From positions 435,652,201 through 435,716,200 of the forward strand of contig NC_057801.1 in the NCBI RefSeq assembly GCF_018294505.1: a stretch of DNA of 64,000 nucleotides, given 5' to 3'. Below the pieces are notes generated by a model. It was not told the origin of the DNA, did no database searches, and saw only the letters and a program-made list of their open reading frames with translations. The position numbers and the translations under genes are program-made. Shown piece after piece: positions 35,641-47,720 of this stretch. This DNA is from Triticum aestivum. Taxonomy: Eukaryota; Streptophyta; Magnoliopsida; Poales; Poaceae. Numbering within the stretch: the stretch's first letter is position 1; each line of letters begins with the position of its first letter.

Positions 35641-35964
35641 CAACAGTACGTGTGTTGCCATGATTATTTTGGCCTAGTTACCAAAAGTAGGCTATTGTGG
35701 CCACTAGAAAAACACACAAAAAGAACTGCAGTGACTACAAGCAAACAACTAAACAAGACAATAAGGAAATAAATAAGCAAGCAATTAACGCTAGCCTATT
35801 ACCGCTGTTACACATATTACATTCACTGGGCATCAAAGTTCGCCACCAGTGCAAATATAGGGAACAAAGCAGCATATTACATACACTGGTCATCAAAATT
35901 GGCCACCAGTGCAAATAAACACGGCAGCAAAACAAGAGCATAACTGAAACAACTTTAGAAGAGC

Positions 35965-38900
35965 TCAAGAAACGTTATCCTGGGTATCCACCATGCTGGC
36001 AATAAGCTTAGCAAGCTTATTAGCTTTGTCCTGTTTGGCGCTAAAATCCTCCGACGCTTGCTGTTGCACCAGAAAGTATGCATCTTAATGCTCTAGGGAC
36101 TTCCGCAGTCCTTCCGCTTCTTGTCGCAGCACAGCTGATCGATGTCTTTCAGCTTGTAGTTGAGACTCAAGAAATCGAACTGATTCAGACAGTGAGTTTG
36201 AATAGCTTGTGCAAGCGGTAGTGGCCAGTAACTCAAACAGTAAACCAAGACAGGACTTTGGGGTTGTCTCGCTATCTTCAAGATAGTCTTCCTTAGCTGT
36301 TTTATCAGCTTTGTTGGAGACCAACAAGGATGTGTCACTATCGTGAACCTTATCTGCATTACTTCCTTTACCATTGCTTAATAAGGCACTCTTCCCCAAT
36401 ATTCTGTCAGCATTGTAAAAGAAGAAACAAGCAGACACATAACAAGTTTAGCATGTACTAGTATATGAAACTCATTTCGGTGAACCAGTTCATTAGTAAG
36501 GTGGACAGGATTAAACTACCAAGTCTTCTATTTCCAAGTACTAGTACATAATAAAATCATCAAACAAACATATATCTATGTCCTATGGTCACTACATTGT
36601 GTTGCCAAATCAAAGTAGAGACACGGTTCAAATCATATCAGTTCAAGACAAAGCAGCAATGAAAGAATACAAAGCATGGGAAACTACACGGCACAACAAG
36701 ATTTCAGATGGGTACCACGGGTCTACATGTACAACAACACTATTGGCTCTGTTGTGATGCTAGTAATGTGCATGATATGAAAGTCAACTGTATACACAAT
36801 TGAAATTGAAATCAATAGAGCTATTGATAAGAGCAAACCTGTTAAAGAAACATGCGTGGACATACCTGCTGTGCCATTGGAGTTTCAATTGGATCCTTCA
36901 ATTTGAAAATAAGTTTGTATGAGTAAATACAGTGATACAAGAGCAAAGCAATCATAGTTAAAAAAGGCGCGCCTAAGCGAGCGTTTAAGCGCGCCTAGGC
37001 TCTAGGCGTTGGCAAAACGCATTGCGCATAACTACGCTTAATCTGTGCATAACTGCGCATAAGCATGCGCTTTGGTCAGTAAAGCGCAAGGCGGTGGCAA
37101 AACGCACAATTAACGCCTAGCGCCTTTTTGAACTATGATAGCAATGGAATCTTAAATTAGAACAGTTGTTCTTTAGGTTTAGGCACTTGTCCTACATGAA
37201 TAGAGTACAGTAAGACGCAAGAATATAATACTTAAAAATAGAAAATGAGCTCATAGACCTTACCACATTCTTGGTTTGGGACCAGTACAGAACAAGGCGT
37301 TCCCAGTCATCGTCCAGTAAATGTGTCTTAGGAGAACATAAGGGAATTTGATGAGTTTCTTTGCCGGTGAAATACGTTTTCTTCAGGTAATTCCAATACT
37401 ACCACCAAGCATTCTTGAAGATAGCAGAGGTATTAGCACATGTTACGTCATCCTGAGTTTCCAAATCGGTCCTTCTCTATAGAGAAAAATGGGAAAATTT
37501 GTTGTATTATAACCATCATGGAGGTAGGATGTATGGGACGAAGCAAAGTAATTGCCATGAATAACATTACTTACACATAACTCCTGGACAAACACCTGCA
37601 ACTGGCATTTTTCCTTCATCTTCAGTATAATATTTCCAAGATGGGAAGATACGCACATATGATTTAACAACATCAAATGCGATAGATGCTAAACTACGAC
37701 TAGCTGGTTGTGCTTCCTCCACAGGAATAGGCGTACTAACTGGTGGAGTTGGGGTTCGCCATGATAGTACTGGCCCTTTGGGCACGGGAGCTGCCTTACT
37801 AACTGCTCTTGTTTGGGAGCTCTGTGGTGGAGATGGTGATGTGTCAACAGGAACTGGGTTACTATCGGCCGGGGTTGGGGTTAGATTGGGTGAAGCTGGT
37901 TCTTGTGCATGTACAACCGGGGTGCTATCTCCACCAAGAGGTAGCACTGTTTTATTTGAAGACCGTGTTTTTAGTCCGCTAGATACTGGCATCACCCTCT
38001 CCAATTCAAATGGCTGATAAACAGGAAACATAGTTGAATGTACAGACATTGTATGAGAGACAATGCAATAGATAGTGTGGAAAAAGAGGGCATGAAATAG
38101 TTGACATGTATATTGTTTAACTAAAACGGATAGCATGACATAATTTCACATATATGATGTCTATCTAAACTGGATAGCATAGCATACCATAATTCAAAGA
38201 TATGATGAATAACTAAACAGGATCACATGACATAATTCACCTACATGTTATCTAAGTAATTAGGATCGCATCATTTAATTCACATATGTGATTTATATGC
38301 TAAATAGAGGGCATTCGATATGATGTCTGAACTAAGAACATGGTGTTGAATATTGTGTAGATGATGTCTAAACTATGCAATGCAAGACACCGTATGCATG
38401 CTATGAGCAGTATAACTGTGCCAAGTTAGAGCATACACCTCAGTGGGGGAATAGGACTGGTCATCTGTCTCTGAATCCATCTCTAAGGAGCTATCGGGAC
38501 CCAACAAGAGATCTGCTTCGACATGTAGCACTGTCTGCTCTGAAGGCCTTGTTTTCACTCCAGATTTTTCCATCTCCCACCCAAATGGCTGATTCACAGG
38601 AAGAGTAGTTTAATGTACAAACATTGTCGACAAATGGAAATGTAATGAAGAAAAGGATGGTCAAGATATCATTCAAATATATGATGCCTGGTTAAACAGG
38701 ATGGCATTGCACATTTCACATATATTATGGCTGGCTAAAAGACATGAGACTGCATAATTCCCATATATGATATAGAAACTAAACAGGTGGCATTACAAAA
38801 CATGTCTAAACTAAGCAGATGACATATATGATGTCAAAAGTAGGCACTGCAAGGCAACATATGCATGATATGACTAACATCATCATGCCAAGGTAGAGCA

Positions 38901-39550
38901 AACACCTTGGGGGGTAAATAGGAGTGGTTAGCAGCGTCTGAATCCTCCTCAGAACAGATATCTTCCTCTGGATTACAATCTGGAGAGGGGTGGGGAGGGT
39001 TTGCCATTGAATCCACCATGGAGCGATGTCTGCATGACATTGTATTGCCGCGCAAAACTCTTCTCTTTTTCTGTACATGTGCAGCATGACTGTGTACAAT
39101 ATCTGACATGCATACGAAAAAAATATGGTGAGATTATGTAAGGAGAGCATGCAGAAATTTGGTAACAACCAGTGGATCGACGTTTTTCTGTTGAACCAAA
39201 ATAGCCCTAATGGATCGACGTGAATGTATAGTAATAAGTGATGCAACAAGTGTACAACCTCTTTGTCGTAGCCATGTCGACCTCAGCATCATTGGGTTGG
39301 CTGCTGAAGCAGTTGAGGCAGAGGTGGCTATCAGAGGTGTGGAGGAAGATCTGAGGAATCTGTAGACGGCGTCCAGGGCACTGCTCTGTTGTGATGGATC
39401 GTTCTGTCGTTGGAGCAGCTCTGGTGAGCCATAAGACGTAAGGCTGAAGCAGCACAAGACAGACATCCTCAATCTCAAGTGGGATTCTAATAGCATCTCT
39501 AATAGATGATGTAAAATGGATGTAAAATTTACATCACCAAAAACCACCTG
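35965..39550 (-). pseudogene. Decayed CACTA gene, TnpA-like, multi-exon
   Basis: Minus-strand exon-like blocks run from right to left. The first block is 39547-39200 (ELLQRQNDPSQQSSALDAVY). Two related blocks each start after CAG with PF: PFGWEMEKSGVKTRPSEQTV near 38590 and PFELERVMPVSSGLKTRSSN near 38012. A block at 37442-37264 ends at a GT donor and contains YLKKTYFTGKETHQIPLCSP and DDDWERLVLYW. The last block is an alpha-helical, coiled-coil exon (36438-35965: FLESQLQAERHRSAVLRQEA). The block with DDDWERLVLYW resembles the Ptta/En/Spm plant transposase domain (Transposase_24). Stops are present, including one at 36085-36087 inside the coiled-coil exon and one in the 37.4-kb block. I infer a dead DNA-binding accessory transposase. 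Confidence 0.55.
36953..37137. mobile_element. hAT-type MITE, 185 bp
   Basis: The terminal inverted repeats are CATAGTTAAAAAAGGCGC and, at the other end in reverse complement, CATAGTTCAAAAAGGCGC. The flanks are AAAGCAAT (36945-36952) and ATAGCAAT (37138-37145), an 8-base target duplication with one change. That is the hAT signature. The inside is rich in GCGCCTA-like motifs and has no coding potential. It sits in an intron of the CACTA gene. Confidence 0.8.
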
Positions 39551-39599
39551 ACTACAACAAAAGAGGTAAAAACTATTGACTCTGAACTTAACTATCGAA

Positions 39600-40720
39600 A
39601 CTGAAATTTACTTTGGAATCTGAATGCTACTATCAAAACTGAATGCAATGGTAGCAGAGGGGCACTTGACACGTAGTTTAGCGAGGGCCTGCAGTTCATC
39701 TTCAACCTGCACCCCCCTGAGCCACCAGCCACCACCGGCCGAACTACCAGCCCCAGTGCCGCCTCGCCGCCCCGAAACAACTCGCCACCGCCGCCTCGGC
39801 CAGCCCTCTAGGCCCCTCGCCCCACCCTGAACCCTAAGATAGATAGTGGGGTACCTCTCCGGCGAGCCCCCGTCCCCGCTGCGGGTGGTTCTTCCTTAAC
39901 TCCGGCGAGCCCCCCTAACCCCTAAAAATCGACTGACCCAAAAGTCGATTCAGTCGACTGAAGTGTGGCTTAATCGGAGCAGAGCAGCAACATGAGCGAG
40001 GGGGAGAGCAGCAGCAGCAGCTGGGCGAGCAAGTGATCGAGCGAGAGCCGGAGCAGCAGCAGCAGCGTGAGCGAGAGCCGGAGCAGCAGCAGTAGATCTG
40101 GCTGGTATGGACACCGCTACCGAAGGGGCCTCACACTAGGGGAGAGCCGCCATGGAGATGTCGCTCGCGGCGCCGGCTTCAAGGTAGCCACTCCATGGGG
40201 GTGCAGGATGGAGCATCGTCGGCACCGGGAGGCCGAGTTAAGGAGAAGGTGTGGCGTGATGAGTGTACAACCTCTTTGGTGGCGCCTAGTAGGCCTCGGC
40301 TTCGTCCGAGGAGTCGGTGAGGATGCTGCGGTTCCGGTGGAGCAGGTTAAGGCGGCGCTGTGGGGATGGAGCGGCCGCGATAGACGAGGCGATCGTCGGA
40401 GCAGCTCCTTGGAGGTGGAGGACGGGGTGGCTGAACCGGCGGGATGGCGAGATGGACGACGGATCCTCATCCGGGGAGGTGGACGAGGGACGTCGAGCTA
40501 TTGCGGTGGATGACGTCGTCGGGGAAGAGGCTCCCGCTGGGCAGCGGTGACGTGGCGGACGAAGGAGGGTGGGGTTTCGCGGCTGGAGCAAAGAGGTTAT
40601 GGCGGCCTGGGATTTCCAATGGCGAAAAGGGGGCGATGGGAGGGGGTGAAGCATGACTTAGGGACGCGCTTGTCCAAAATGTAGGGTGTGTTACAAAAGT
40701 ACCCCCCACCGATTTGAACT
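39600..40720. other. GC-rich promoter-side region of the CACTA gene with AGC-rich minisatellite
   Basis: This GC-rich block lies upstream of the minus-strand CACTA gene. It contains an imperfect tandem repeat of about 35 bases with AGCAGCAGCAGC cores (about 39995-40095). Overlapping open frames occur on both strands (for example 40067-40513 and 40117-40470), with low-complexity Arg/Ser/Pro composition and no domain. They are most likely composition artefacts. Confidence 0.5.
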
Positions 40721-41053
40721 AGCGGCCCTTTCGGCTCAGGGTTAGAAGGGGGATTTCGTGTGTCGGGATTTTGCAGCTGGAGGGAGTTTTCGCGCGCGTT
40801 GTAATTTCGGGATAGCAAGGCGCGGGTTGTGAAGGCACCGGTTTTGGGAGCACGATATCTGAATTTTCAGGATATAACAAGACACGGGTTGAATTTTAGG
40901 GACAAGCCTAATGTGTAGTAATATTATACTTGTACGTACCAAATCAATTTGCACTTCTCTCAACCAAAAAGAAAACAAAAAAAAATAAAACTATTCACAG
41001 CACACAAAGAGAGAGTCTTGCCCCGTTTTACTATAAAATGCTATTCAAAGCTA

Positions 41054-41289
41054 CTCCCTCCTTCCATCTATATAGGGCCTAATGCGTTTTTCGATGCTAA
41101 CTTTGACCAAATATTAGAGCAATAATATATGACATGCAACTTACACAAAGCACACCGTTAAATTCGTTTGCGAAAGGTTCTTTCAATGATATAATTTTCA
41201 CATGTGCATGTCATGTACTATTAATCTTGTCAATAGTCAAGGACGGTCTTAAAAATATCATTACGCCCTATATAAATGGAAGGAGGGAG
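41054..41289. mobile_element. Stowaway (Tc1/Mariner) MITE, 236 bp
   Basis: It starts CTCCCTCCTTCCATCTATAT and ends with the inverted copy (ATATAAATGGAAGGAGGGAG). A TA dinucleotide flanks each side (41052-41053 and 41290-41291). It is non-coding, and the open frame across it is a shadow. Confidence 0.88.
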
Positions 41290-41291
41290 TA

Positions 41292-43155
41292 TGAATCCAT
41301 GTTATGTCCGATTAATTTTTTTGGCTTGCTGTATAATGCATGTAACCTACTCATACCAACATTTTAGTGCATTCCAAATGTCTATACTACCGCTGCAATT
41401 CGAACTAAATTTGAATTCGTTTCTCTATTTCAATAAGAATCTACAATCATGATTGTTGCCAACTTCAACCATCATAGTTTCCTTGCTATCTGCCAGATAT
41501 AAATCGGACGACCTATAATGCAGGATGGCAGGCACACCATCATCAACAACTCCGTTTTTTATAAGAGTAGAGATAAAATATATTAAATGTAGTATAACAT
41601 GTTCATAACCACACCATGTGTATCACCGTTATATATATTCACACATGCGTCGGTTTAAAACACTATGATAAATTCTTCAAATATCTGAATTTGCTTTTTA
41701 TAATGAAGTATATATGATCTCTATTCATCTTCTACACCCACACAACCCTCTTATCTTTGTAGCTAGCGCTAACTTTCTCTTGTGCATGCACACACCCGCA
41801 TCCCTCTCACCCTCCCTCAGCATTCTCTAGCTGCATCGTGCAAATTCATCTTTTCACTTTAGGTCGTTCACCCATGGTGTGTGTAGGCCCCCCAGCTCCT
41901 TCTTTACGGCACACATCGACTGATATGCCTCTCTAGCCAAGTGTGCCTAGCAGAAACACAAGCTTCCCCTCTTCTCTTGTCACCATCCATGCGTCACTCC
42001 CACCACTCTTTTCATTGTTCTCGTACTCGCACACTCCTTCCCCCTCGATATAGTATGCCTCTCGTACCACCTCCTAGATGCATCCCTCTCTCTCTATCCT
42101 TCTCCTTGTGCCTCATTTGCTTCTAACACACACACATGCATGTATACCAATCGATCTCCCAACATATACCTAGATCGACTTTAACTACCCCCCCATCGAT
42201 CAACGTACCTCACAAGTTATGTCTCTCCTTTCTCTAACAAAGGGCGATCGATCTTCCTATGTAGTTATGTCTGCTTACCACAGCCACATCGTCCCCCCTC
42301 ATCATTCTTGCATGCCTCCTGACCCGTCTCTCACGCGCACGTGCACAGACAACAAGCAGCCATCTCCTCTCTTATTGATATTGCGGGCGTGCCCTCCGTT
42401 TGTCTAGCAAGCCTATCCCACCATTTGTTAGAAGCAACTCCACTATCACCCCCTCCAGCACTCTAGCTCTGTCTCTCTCCCAACCTTATTCCTCTCATGC
42501 ACATATGCATGGATGCCGATCGATCTCCCTTAATACATGAGGCAGATCAATCTCCTTAATACATGAGGTAGGCCTCTCTCCTCCTCCACACATATACCAG
42601 CCATTGTACCTCTATAGTTAATTGGGTCTCCCTCTTCCCCCACCACACACCGATAGTCGAGCACTGCAGGTAAGTATCCATGCCACAGAGACAAACTGCA
42701 CATGTCCCCTCTCACGTTCCAGTAGGCCAGCCACTCTATATCTTTGACATGGGAACACACAAATTCGATGGCACTCTTTATCGATTGCGCGCGCGCGCAC
42801 ACACACACACATCATCCCTCTCTTCGATTCTATGGACACCTCAAACCGATGATACCTCCACTCTCTTCTCGTGGATCGCCCCCTCTATATATATGTTATA
42901 TCCAGGACTCTATTTCACACACATTGCATATGTTACATTTTTTGATTGACCCCCACCCCCCAGAAAAAACTCTCAAGAACCCACACACTATATCTCTCTA
43001 GGTTTGTATCTCTCTCACACAACCCCACGTAGGTGGTGTACGTATACAAGAAGAGAATAGGTGCACCGTGCACATACTCACGCTTCATGCCCAACCACAC
43101 CCGCGCGGGTACACGGTGGAGCTCATTTCTTTACGAAATGGCGGCCCACGTGCTA
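41292..43155. other. Pyrimidine-rich intergenic-like stretch inside the CACTA element
   Basis: This region has no gene. From about 41750 to 43020 the plus strand is strongly C/T-rich, with many CTCTC, CACACA and CATGCATG runs. A (CG)n(CA)n microsatellite is at 42786-42810. The short open frames reflect composition only. Confidence 0.5.
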
Positions 43156-43159
43156 ATTT

Positions 43160-44340
43160 GAACGCCTGTAGCGGTTGTTTACCTAGGGAGGTCGTGTACC
43201 ACGCGTGCACGAAACAAAGTTCGACTTGACGCGTTGCCGCATTATTTTTAAATAAAGTTATAGCGCTCAATGGCACGTACATAGAATATAAATGATTTTT
43301 ATGGAGATAAAGGTAGTCCGCTCACTATATACAATGGAGCCTGCCTGCCTGGTTTGTCGCTCTTCAGAGTGTCTCACACAAGGCTGCGGTGGCCTCTCTC
43401 TCTCTCACCGTTGGTCACTGATCCGGCCGCATCCCGTCCGCCGGGGGAAAGGGAGTGCGGTGGCCTCTCTCTCTCTCTCTCACCGTTGGTCACTGATCCG
43501 GCCGCATCCCGTCCACCGGGGGAAAGGGAGGAAGTGCATCATTTCTCCGTTCGACGGTGCCGAGGCAGCACGTCCTGATCTGCGATACACGTCGTTCTCT
43601 CTGACCAAGCTCCGGCGTGGCAGGGCCTACGCCACCTGCTCACAGATTCCGCCTGCCGCCACTCACCTAGTTACATCCCGACGACTTCCAGGTATCCCCT
43701 CTGGCCTTGCTCCACTACCCGTCTTCCCACGTCGCTGCATGTGGATCTTCCATAGTTCTTTGCCCAAAATGTAGCACGTCCGCGTACTTTCCATATTGCA
43801 TTGTCGTCCTCACACCGTCTTAGACAAACACAACCATGTTGTTATCTTCCCTTAGGACAAGGAATATGCTTCTTTTTTGTCGTCGCATGTGTCATCAACT
43901 ATCATTGGCCAGTAATTGTTTCCTTTCTACCTCTTTTTTGCAAACAGGGCTATCCATTTCACCTTGTTGCTATTGCGACCTTTTGGTGAACTACACAAAT
44001 CACTTTTTTCTTAAGAGTGTTTTGTGCAGTTGTACTAAAATGTCACACGGGCGATGTCTCTACATTTCAGTGCGACTGCACAAAGGGAGATTGGTTTTGC
44101 TCTATCCTCCTCATCCAACTCCAAGCCTAATCTTCTCCAACTAGTTAGTGTTAAGAGAGACTACAAAGGTGACCGGCTTCTATTTGTATGTTTATTGTTT
44201 CATCAGCAGTCCTCTATTATAGTAATCGCACTTAATATCTTTGGAACAGGGACGCTCAGCTCTATTTTAGTGGAACTGCACAAAATGATCGGAATGTTGC
44301 ATGCTCCAGACAGCTACTTTTTTCCCAACATGCCTTGTTG
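43160..44340 (+). other. Gene-like module U1 of a repeated cargo array
   Basis: In order the module has an upstream block (GGTTGTTTACCTAGGGAGG, 43172) and a TATA-like ACTATATACAATGGAGC (43325). Next is a C/T-rich first exon with GTTGGTCACTGATCCGGCCG and CATCCCGTCC. That exon is tandemly doubled with a 71-bp period (43385 and 43456). A GT donor is likely near 43690 (CCAG-GTATCC). After a polypyrimidine tract and CAG comes exon-2-like sequence at 43949 (GGCTATCCATTTCACC...), with the conserved block AGTGCGACTGCACAAAGGG at 44069. A second exon-2-like block occurs at 44250-44290. No conserved protein can be read through it. What it makes, if anything, is unknown. Confidence 0.5.
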
Positions 44341-44587
44341 ATTTAGACAGAGCTGGGGGGACATTGCTGCTAATGAAAGCATGAAGTTAGTTTTTTATTG
44401 TTTCCGAAAGAGCATTGATGGCAAGACACACGAAACAAAAGCTGAAAGCTCACACCATTGTACAATTTCATGTCGCTGGAAAATTATTTGTATAGTACGT
44501 CAATTATGTAAACAAATGATGGAAGCTTGATAGCATTGCCAGAAGCCTCTTCATCATCCGGGTCCATGTGCCATGCACAAAATTATA

Positions 44588-44893
44588 CTCCTTCATTCCC
44601 AAATATTTGTCTTTTTACAAATTTCAAATGGGCATATTTTAGAGTGTAGATTCACTCATTTTGCTTCATATGTGTACTCCCTCCGTTCCTAAATATTCTA
44701 TTCGTCTTTCTAGAGATTTCAACAAGTGACTACATACGGAGCAAAATGAGTGAATCTACACTCTAAAATATGTCTATATATATCCGTATGTAGTAGTCCA
44801 TTTGAATCTCTAAAAAGATAAATATTTGAGTAGTCACTCGTTGAAATCTCTAGAAAGACAAATACTCCGGAGTATATTTAAGAATCGAGGGGG
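44588..44893. mobile_element. Stowaway MITE interrupted by a second, inverted Stowaway MITE
   Basis: The outer copy starts CTCCTTCATTCCCAAATATT after TA and ends GAATCGAGGGGG before TA. At 44677-44830, flanked by TA on both sides, sits a second copy of the same type in opposite orientation, with an intact left end (CTCCCTCCGTTCC) and a shortened right end. Near the right end of the outer copy, CTCCGGAG (44865-44872) stands between two TA dinucleotides. It looks like four bases from each end of a further Stowaway that has left. Confidence 0.75.
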
Positions 44894-44934
44894 TAGTGCA
44901 CAACCACATGGGAGACTCAGCCCGGTCATTACGC

Positions 44935-45050
44935 CGCATTAATAGTGAGTAATGAGCAGTCAAATCATAAGCCCCACCTTTCCCACTGTAAGTTGCTCGA
45001 AAGAAGCAACCATCAATACGCTCTTCTTTGAATCCACTCATACTACTCCA
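44935..45050 (+). repeat. Orphan upstream block of the cargo module
   Basis: GAGCAGTCAAATCA followed by GTAAGTTG, GCAACCATCA and CTCTTCTTTGAAT matches the sequence just upstream of module U2 (47075-47140) in the same order. No first exon follows, so it appears to be a broken module start. Confidence 0.5.
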
Positions 45051-45702
45051 TGCGTCACTGTTTATAGAGCGCGATTCAGAAAAAAGAAAAAAAATCTATG
45101 GGACCAAGGCGACTAGCGATCGGCCTAAAAAATAGCATTGGTAGTTATAGCACGGTGTCTATTACTAGAGGGAATAATGCGTAGACACATGCATGCAGTG
45201 CTTCCACCCAAGGTACACACATGCATGCACTTACTCCACTCCATAGTAGTATAGTACATGGAGAGAAAATTGTGGACTTGATTGTGGTTACCACGCCCTA
45301 GTTAATTGAGCATTAAACCAAATGCGTCTGAAGTCTCTCTGGTGGTGGAAATGCATTGAGAGAAATGCATCATAATGAAGCGCACCCTGTAAACTGTGAC
45401 GGAGGGAGGAGTGGTATGAAGGTGCAAAACCAAGTACGTGTATGGCCAGTCGGTCAACGCACCTCCTCTTGGCATATCACTGACATGTGGGACAGGAGTG
45501 TGAGCAAACCGATCTCAATTGATGGCAAAGAGCCAACCCGCCGTTCCTTGAGAGAGACGAGGAGTGAGAACACACAGACAGGCTCGCACGGGGGCCAAGA
45601 TATATTCGAGCATGGTTGGTTGATCGATATCATTCATTACATGTTGGGCTGCCTTTTTCCGCCCTTCTCCGGAATAAATGTGTACTTTATCAGAGATAAA
45701 AA

Positions 45703-46012
45703 AATAAGAGTACAGACGCTCCACCATGCGGTTCTAGTAGTAGTACTGCTCGTACTACTGTGCTTGGCTCTTCGCCTCTTCGTGAAGTCGAACAATGATG
45801 GTACTCCGCATGTTGGGTACTAAAGTGTATGCCTCTGACAATCTAGCACCAAATGGACTGATGCATGTCCACTGAGTGTAGGTTGCATTAGTCAAAAGGC
45901 GTAAGCGAGCTTCACCTTGTCCTGCAAGCTTCTCCTTGTTCTGTGAGTTGACAGGACACACCAAAAAGTAGTGCTAGTCCATACTCCCTCCTTTCCGGTT
46001 AATATGGCTTAA
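45703..46012 (+). repeat. Left copy of a diverged direct duplication
   Basis: It runs from AATAAGAGTACAGACGCT to GGTTAATATGGCTTAAT and is collinear with 46402-46778. The right copy has an expanded TAG/TAC microsatellite. Both end in a truncated Stowaway-like head (CTCCCTCCTTTCCGG, weaker in the right copy). Mean similarity is moderate, so the duplication is old. Confidence 0.7.
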
Positions 46013-46401
46013 TCTTTTTTGCGAGTAAATGAGAGAGCTTTATTCATATATAAGCATTCTTAGGCCGATCAGCCAAGACACTGGTCACTAGGAAGCGAGG
46101 TACCCCGCAAAAAAGAAGTAGGAAGCGAGGTGTTTCATCAAGCCAGCTCTCGGCCACATTCAAAGTGCAGCAAGCACGGTTCACACAAAGATGTGCCACA
46201 AGGTTTGCTGACTTGTTTACGTGTTGAATAACAAAAAAAGAGGAAATATTACCGAGCACTACTATTTGTAATAGGATATGAGCCAGAATTAAGTGAGAAT
46301 TGTGGCGAGTGTTCCATGCAATCAACTTCCATTATCACATGCGAGAACCCTCAAAGAGAACCTAATGTGTTGAAGATTGCTTTATCACATTTTAAAATTA
46401 T
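46013..46401 (-). mobile_element. 5'-truncated LINE 3' end
   Basis: On the minus strand the sequence encodes the end of a plant LINE RNase H-like domain (SSFFVIQHVNKSANLVAHLC, then ESWLDETPRFLL), with stops and one frame break. It is followed by a short 3' untranslated region (GAATAAAGCTCTCTCATTTA) and an A-rich tail (T run at 46015-46020 on the plus strand). The HV-K-AN--AH pattern is typical of the RVT_3 domain found at the C terminus of plant LINEs. Nothing of the reverse transcriptase remains. Confidence 0.75.
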
Positions 46402-46778
46402 AATAAGAGTGCAGACGCTCCTCCATCCGGTTCCTAGTACTAGTATAGTACTACATACCTTTATAGACTATAGTAGTAGTAGTACTACTACTACTAGTAA
46501 ACTTTGCGCTTGGCTGTTCGCCTATTCGGGAAGTCGAACAATAATAGCACTAGTAGTATAGTGTATGCTTCTGGCAATTCTGACACCGAATTAACTGTTG
46601 CACGTCCACTGCCTGAGCGAGGGAGAGCTTGCATTAGTCAAAAGTTTCTCCTTGTCCTGCGAGCCACCGCGTGCAAGCTTCTCCCAACCTGCAACCTTCT
46701 CCTCGTTCGGCAAGTTGACGGAACATAGAAAAGTAATGCTAGTCCATATTGCCTCCTCTCCAGTTAATATGGCTTAAT
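46402..46778 (+). repeat. Right copy of the diverged direct duplication
   Basis: It starts AATAAGAGTGCAGACGCT immediately after the LINE fragment and is collinear with 45703-46012. It carries a run of TAG and TAC triplets around 46470-46500 that could fold on itself. Confidence 0.7.
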
Positions 46779-47039
46779 TTCAAAGAAGATAAATACACTG
46801 TCTGTCACTGTATATTTGTAAAAATACGGTCAGTGGACTTCATAATACGCTCATTGCGCTCAATATATATATTTTTCGGTGTTTATACAGTCACTAGCTC
46901 ACCCTGACTGAGTATGTGTGTGCATGCATGTGTAGGTTGAGCACTTGAGCGTGACCGTGTGTGTTCCATCGTGTGCTCAGACATGCAAGCATTAGGGCGT
47001 CGCGCGCATTTTTGCGTCCATGTGTATGTGTGACTGTTG

Positions 47040-47720
47040 CATACACGTAGGAGGAGTACGTGTAGGGGCCACTAAGGAGCAGTCAAATCACACAGTAAGT
47101 TAGTCGGAAGATGCAACCATCATTTCACTCTTGAATGACACGTACGCAATATAAAATGGTTGATATGGAGAGAAAAAGAAAACCACTATGTATACACTAG
47201 CAGGAGCCTAAGCTACAAGCCTGCTTGCTTAGGTTGCTCTTTTCACAAGCATAGAACGACGGGACTGATCCCACAGCTGGGGAAAGGGAACAATGTTCTG
47301 CATAGACGCGGTCGATATCGGCGAGGGAGAAAACCCACAGTTGGTGCGTCCCAATCGGGGGTCACCGCGGTATGGGCCGATGCCGCGTCCCAACCGCCCT
47401 TCTAGCTACAGCCCGACGTCCCAAGTAGTCCATCTTCCTTTCGGAGCCGGCTTTCTCCACTGCCGTAGCTCCATCTCCATGTCGATCTTTCTCTACTTCT
47501 ACCGGCTTCTACTTATGATGAGTTTATGTCTCATGAACTAGTGCCAGTACTATTATTCTAATCACGCTTCTTCAATATCTTTGCCATCAGGGATGCTCAG
47601 GTCGATTTTAGTGGAGCTGCACAAAAGCATCGTATGATCCGAGGGTGCCAGCCGTCTTTCCTTCGACAGGTTCTACCTGGCGAGGAAATTAAATCATGTT
47701 TAGGGTTTAGCGTTTAAGTC
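47040..47720 (+). other. Gene-like module U2 of the cargo array
   Basis: The upstream block GAGCAGTCAAATCACAC leads to ATAAAATGGTTGATATGGAGA and a TATA-like CTATGTATACACTAG (47189). A degraded first exon follows (ACTGATCCCACAGCTGGGG at 47264). The second exon begins after CAG at 47589 (GGATGCTCAGGTCGATTTTA) and contains GTGGAGCTGCACAAAAGC. The segment from ACCGGCTTCTACTT (47500) to the acceptor matches 44175-44250 in module U1. No protein function can be assigned. Confidence 0.45.

Noticed and set aside
40067..40513. 148-residue GC-rich frame that might be a gene
   Set aside because: Equally long frames exist in other frames and on the other strand, with Arg/Ser/Pro-rich composition and no domain; it is the upstream region of the CACTA gene.
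45982..46012. CTCCCTCCTTTCCGGTTAAT as a complete Stowaway MITE
   Set aside because: Only the left end is visible, in both copies of the duplication; no matching right terminal repeat was found.
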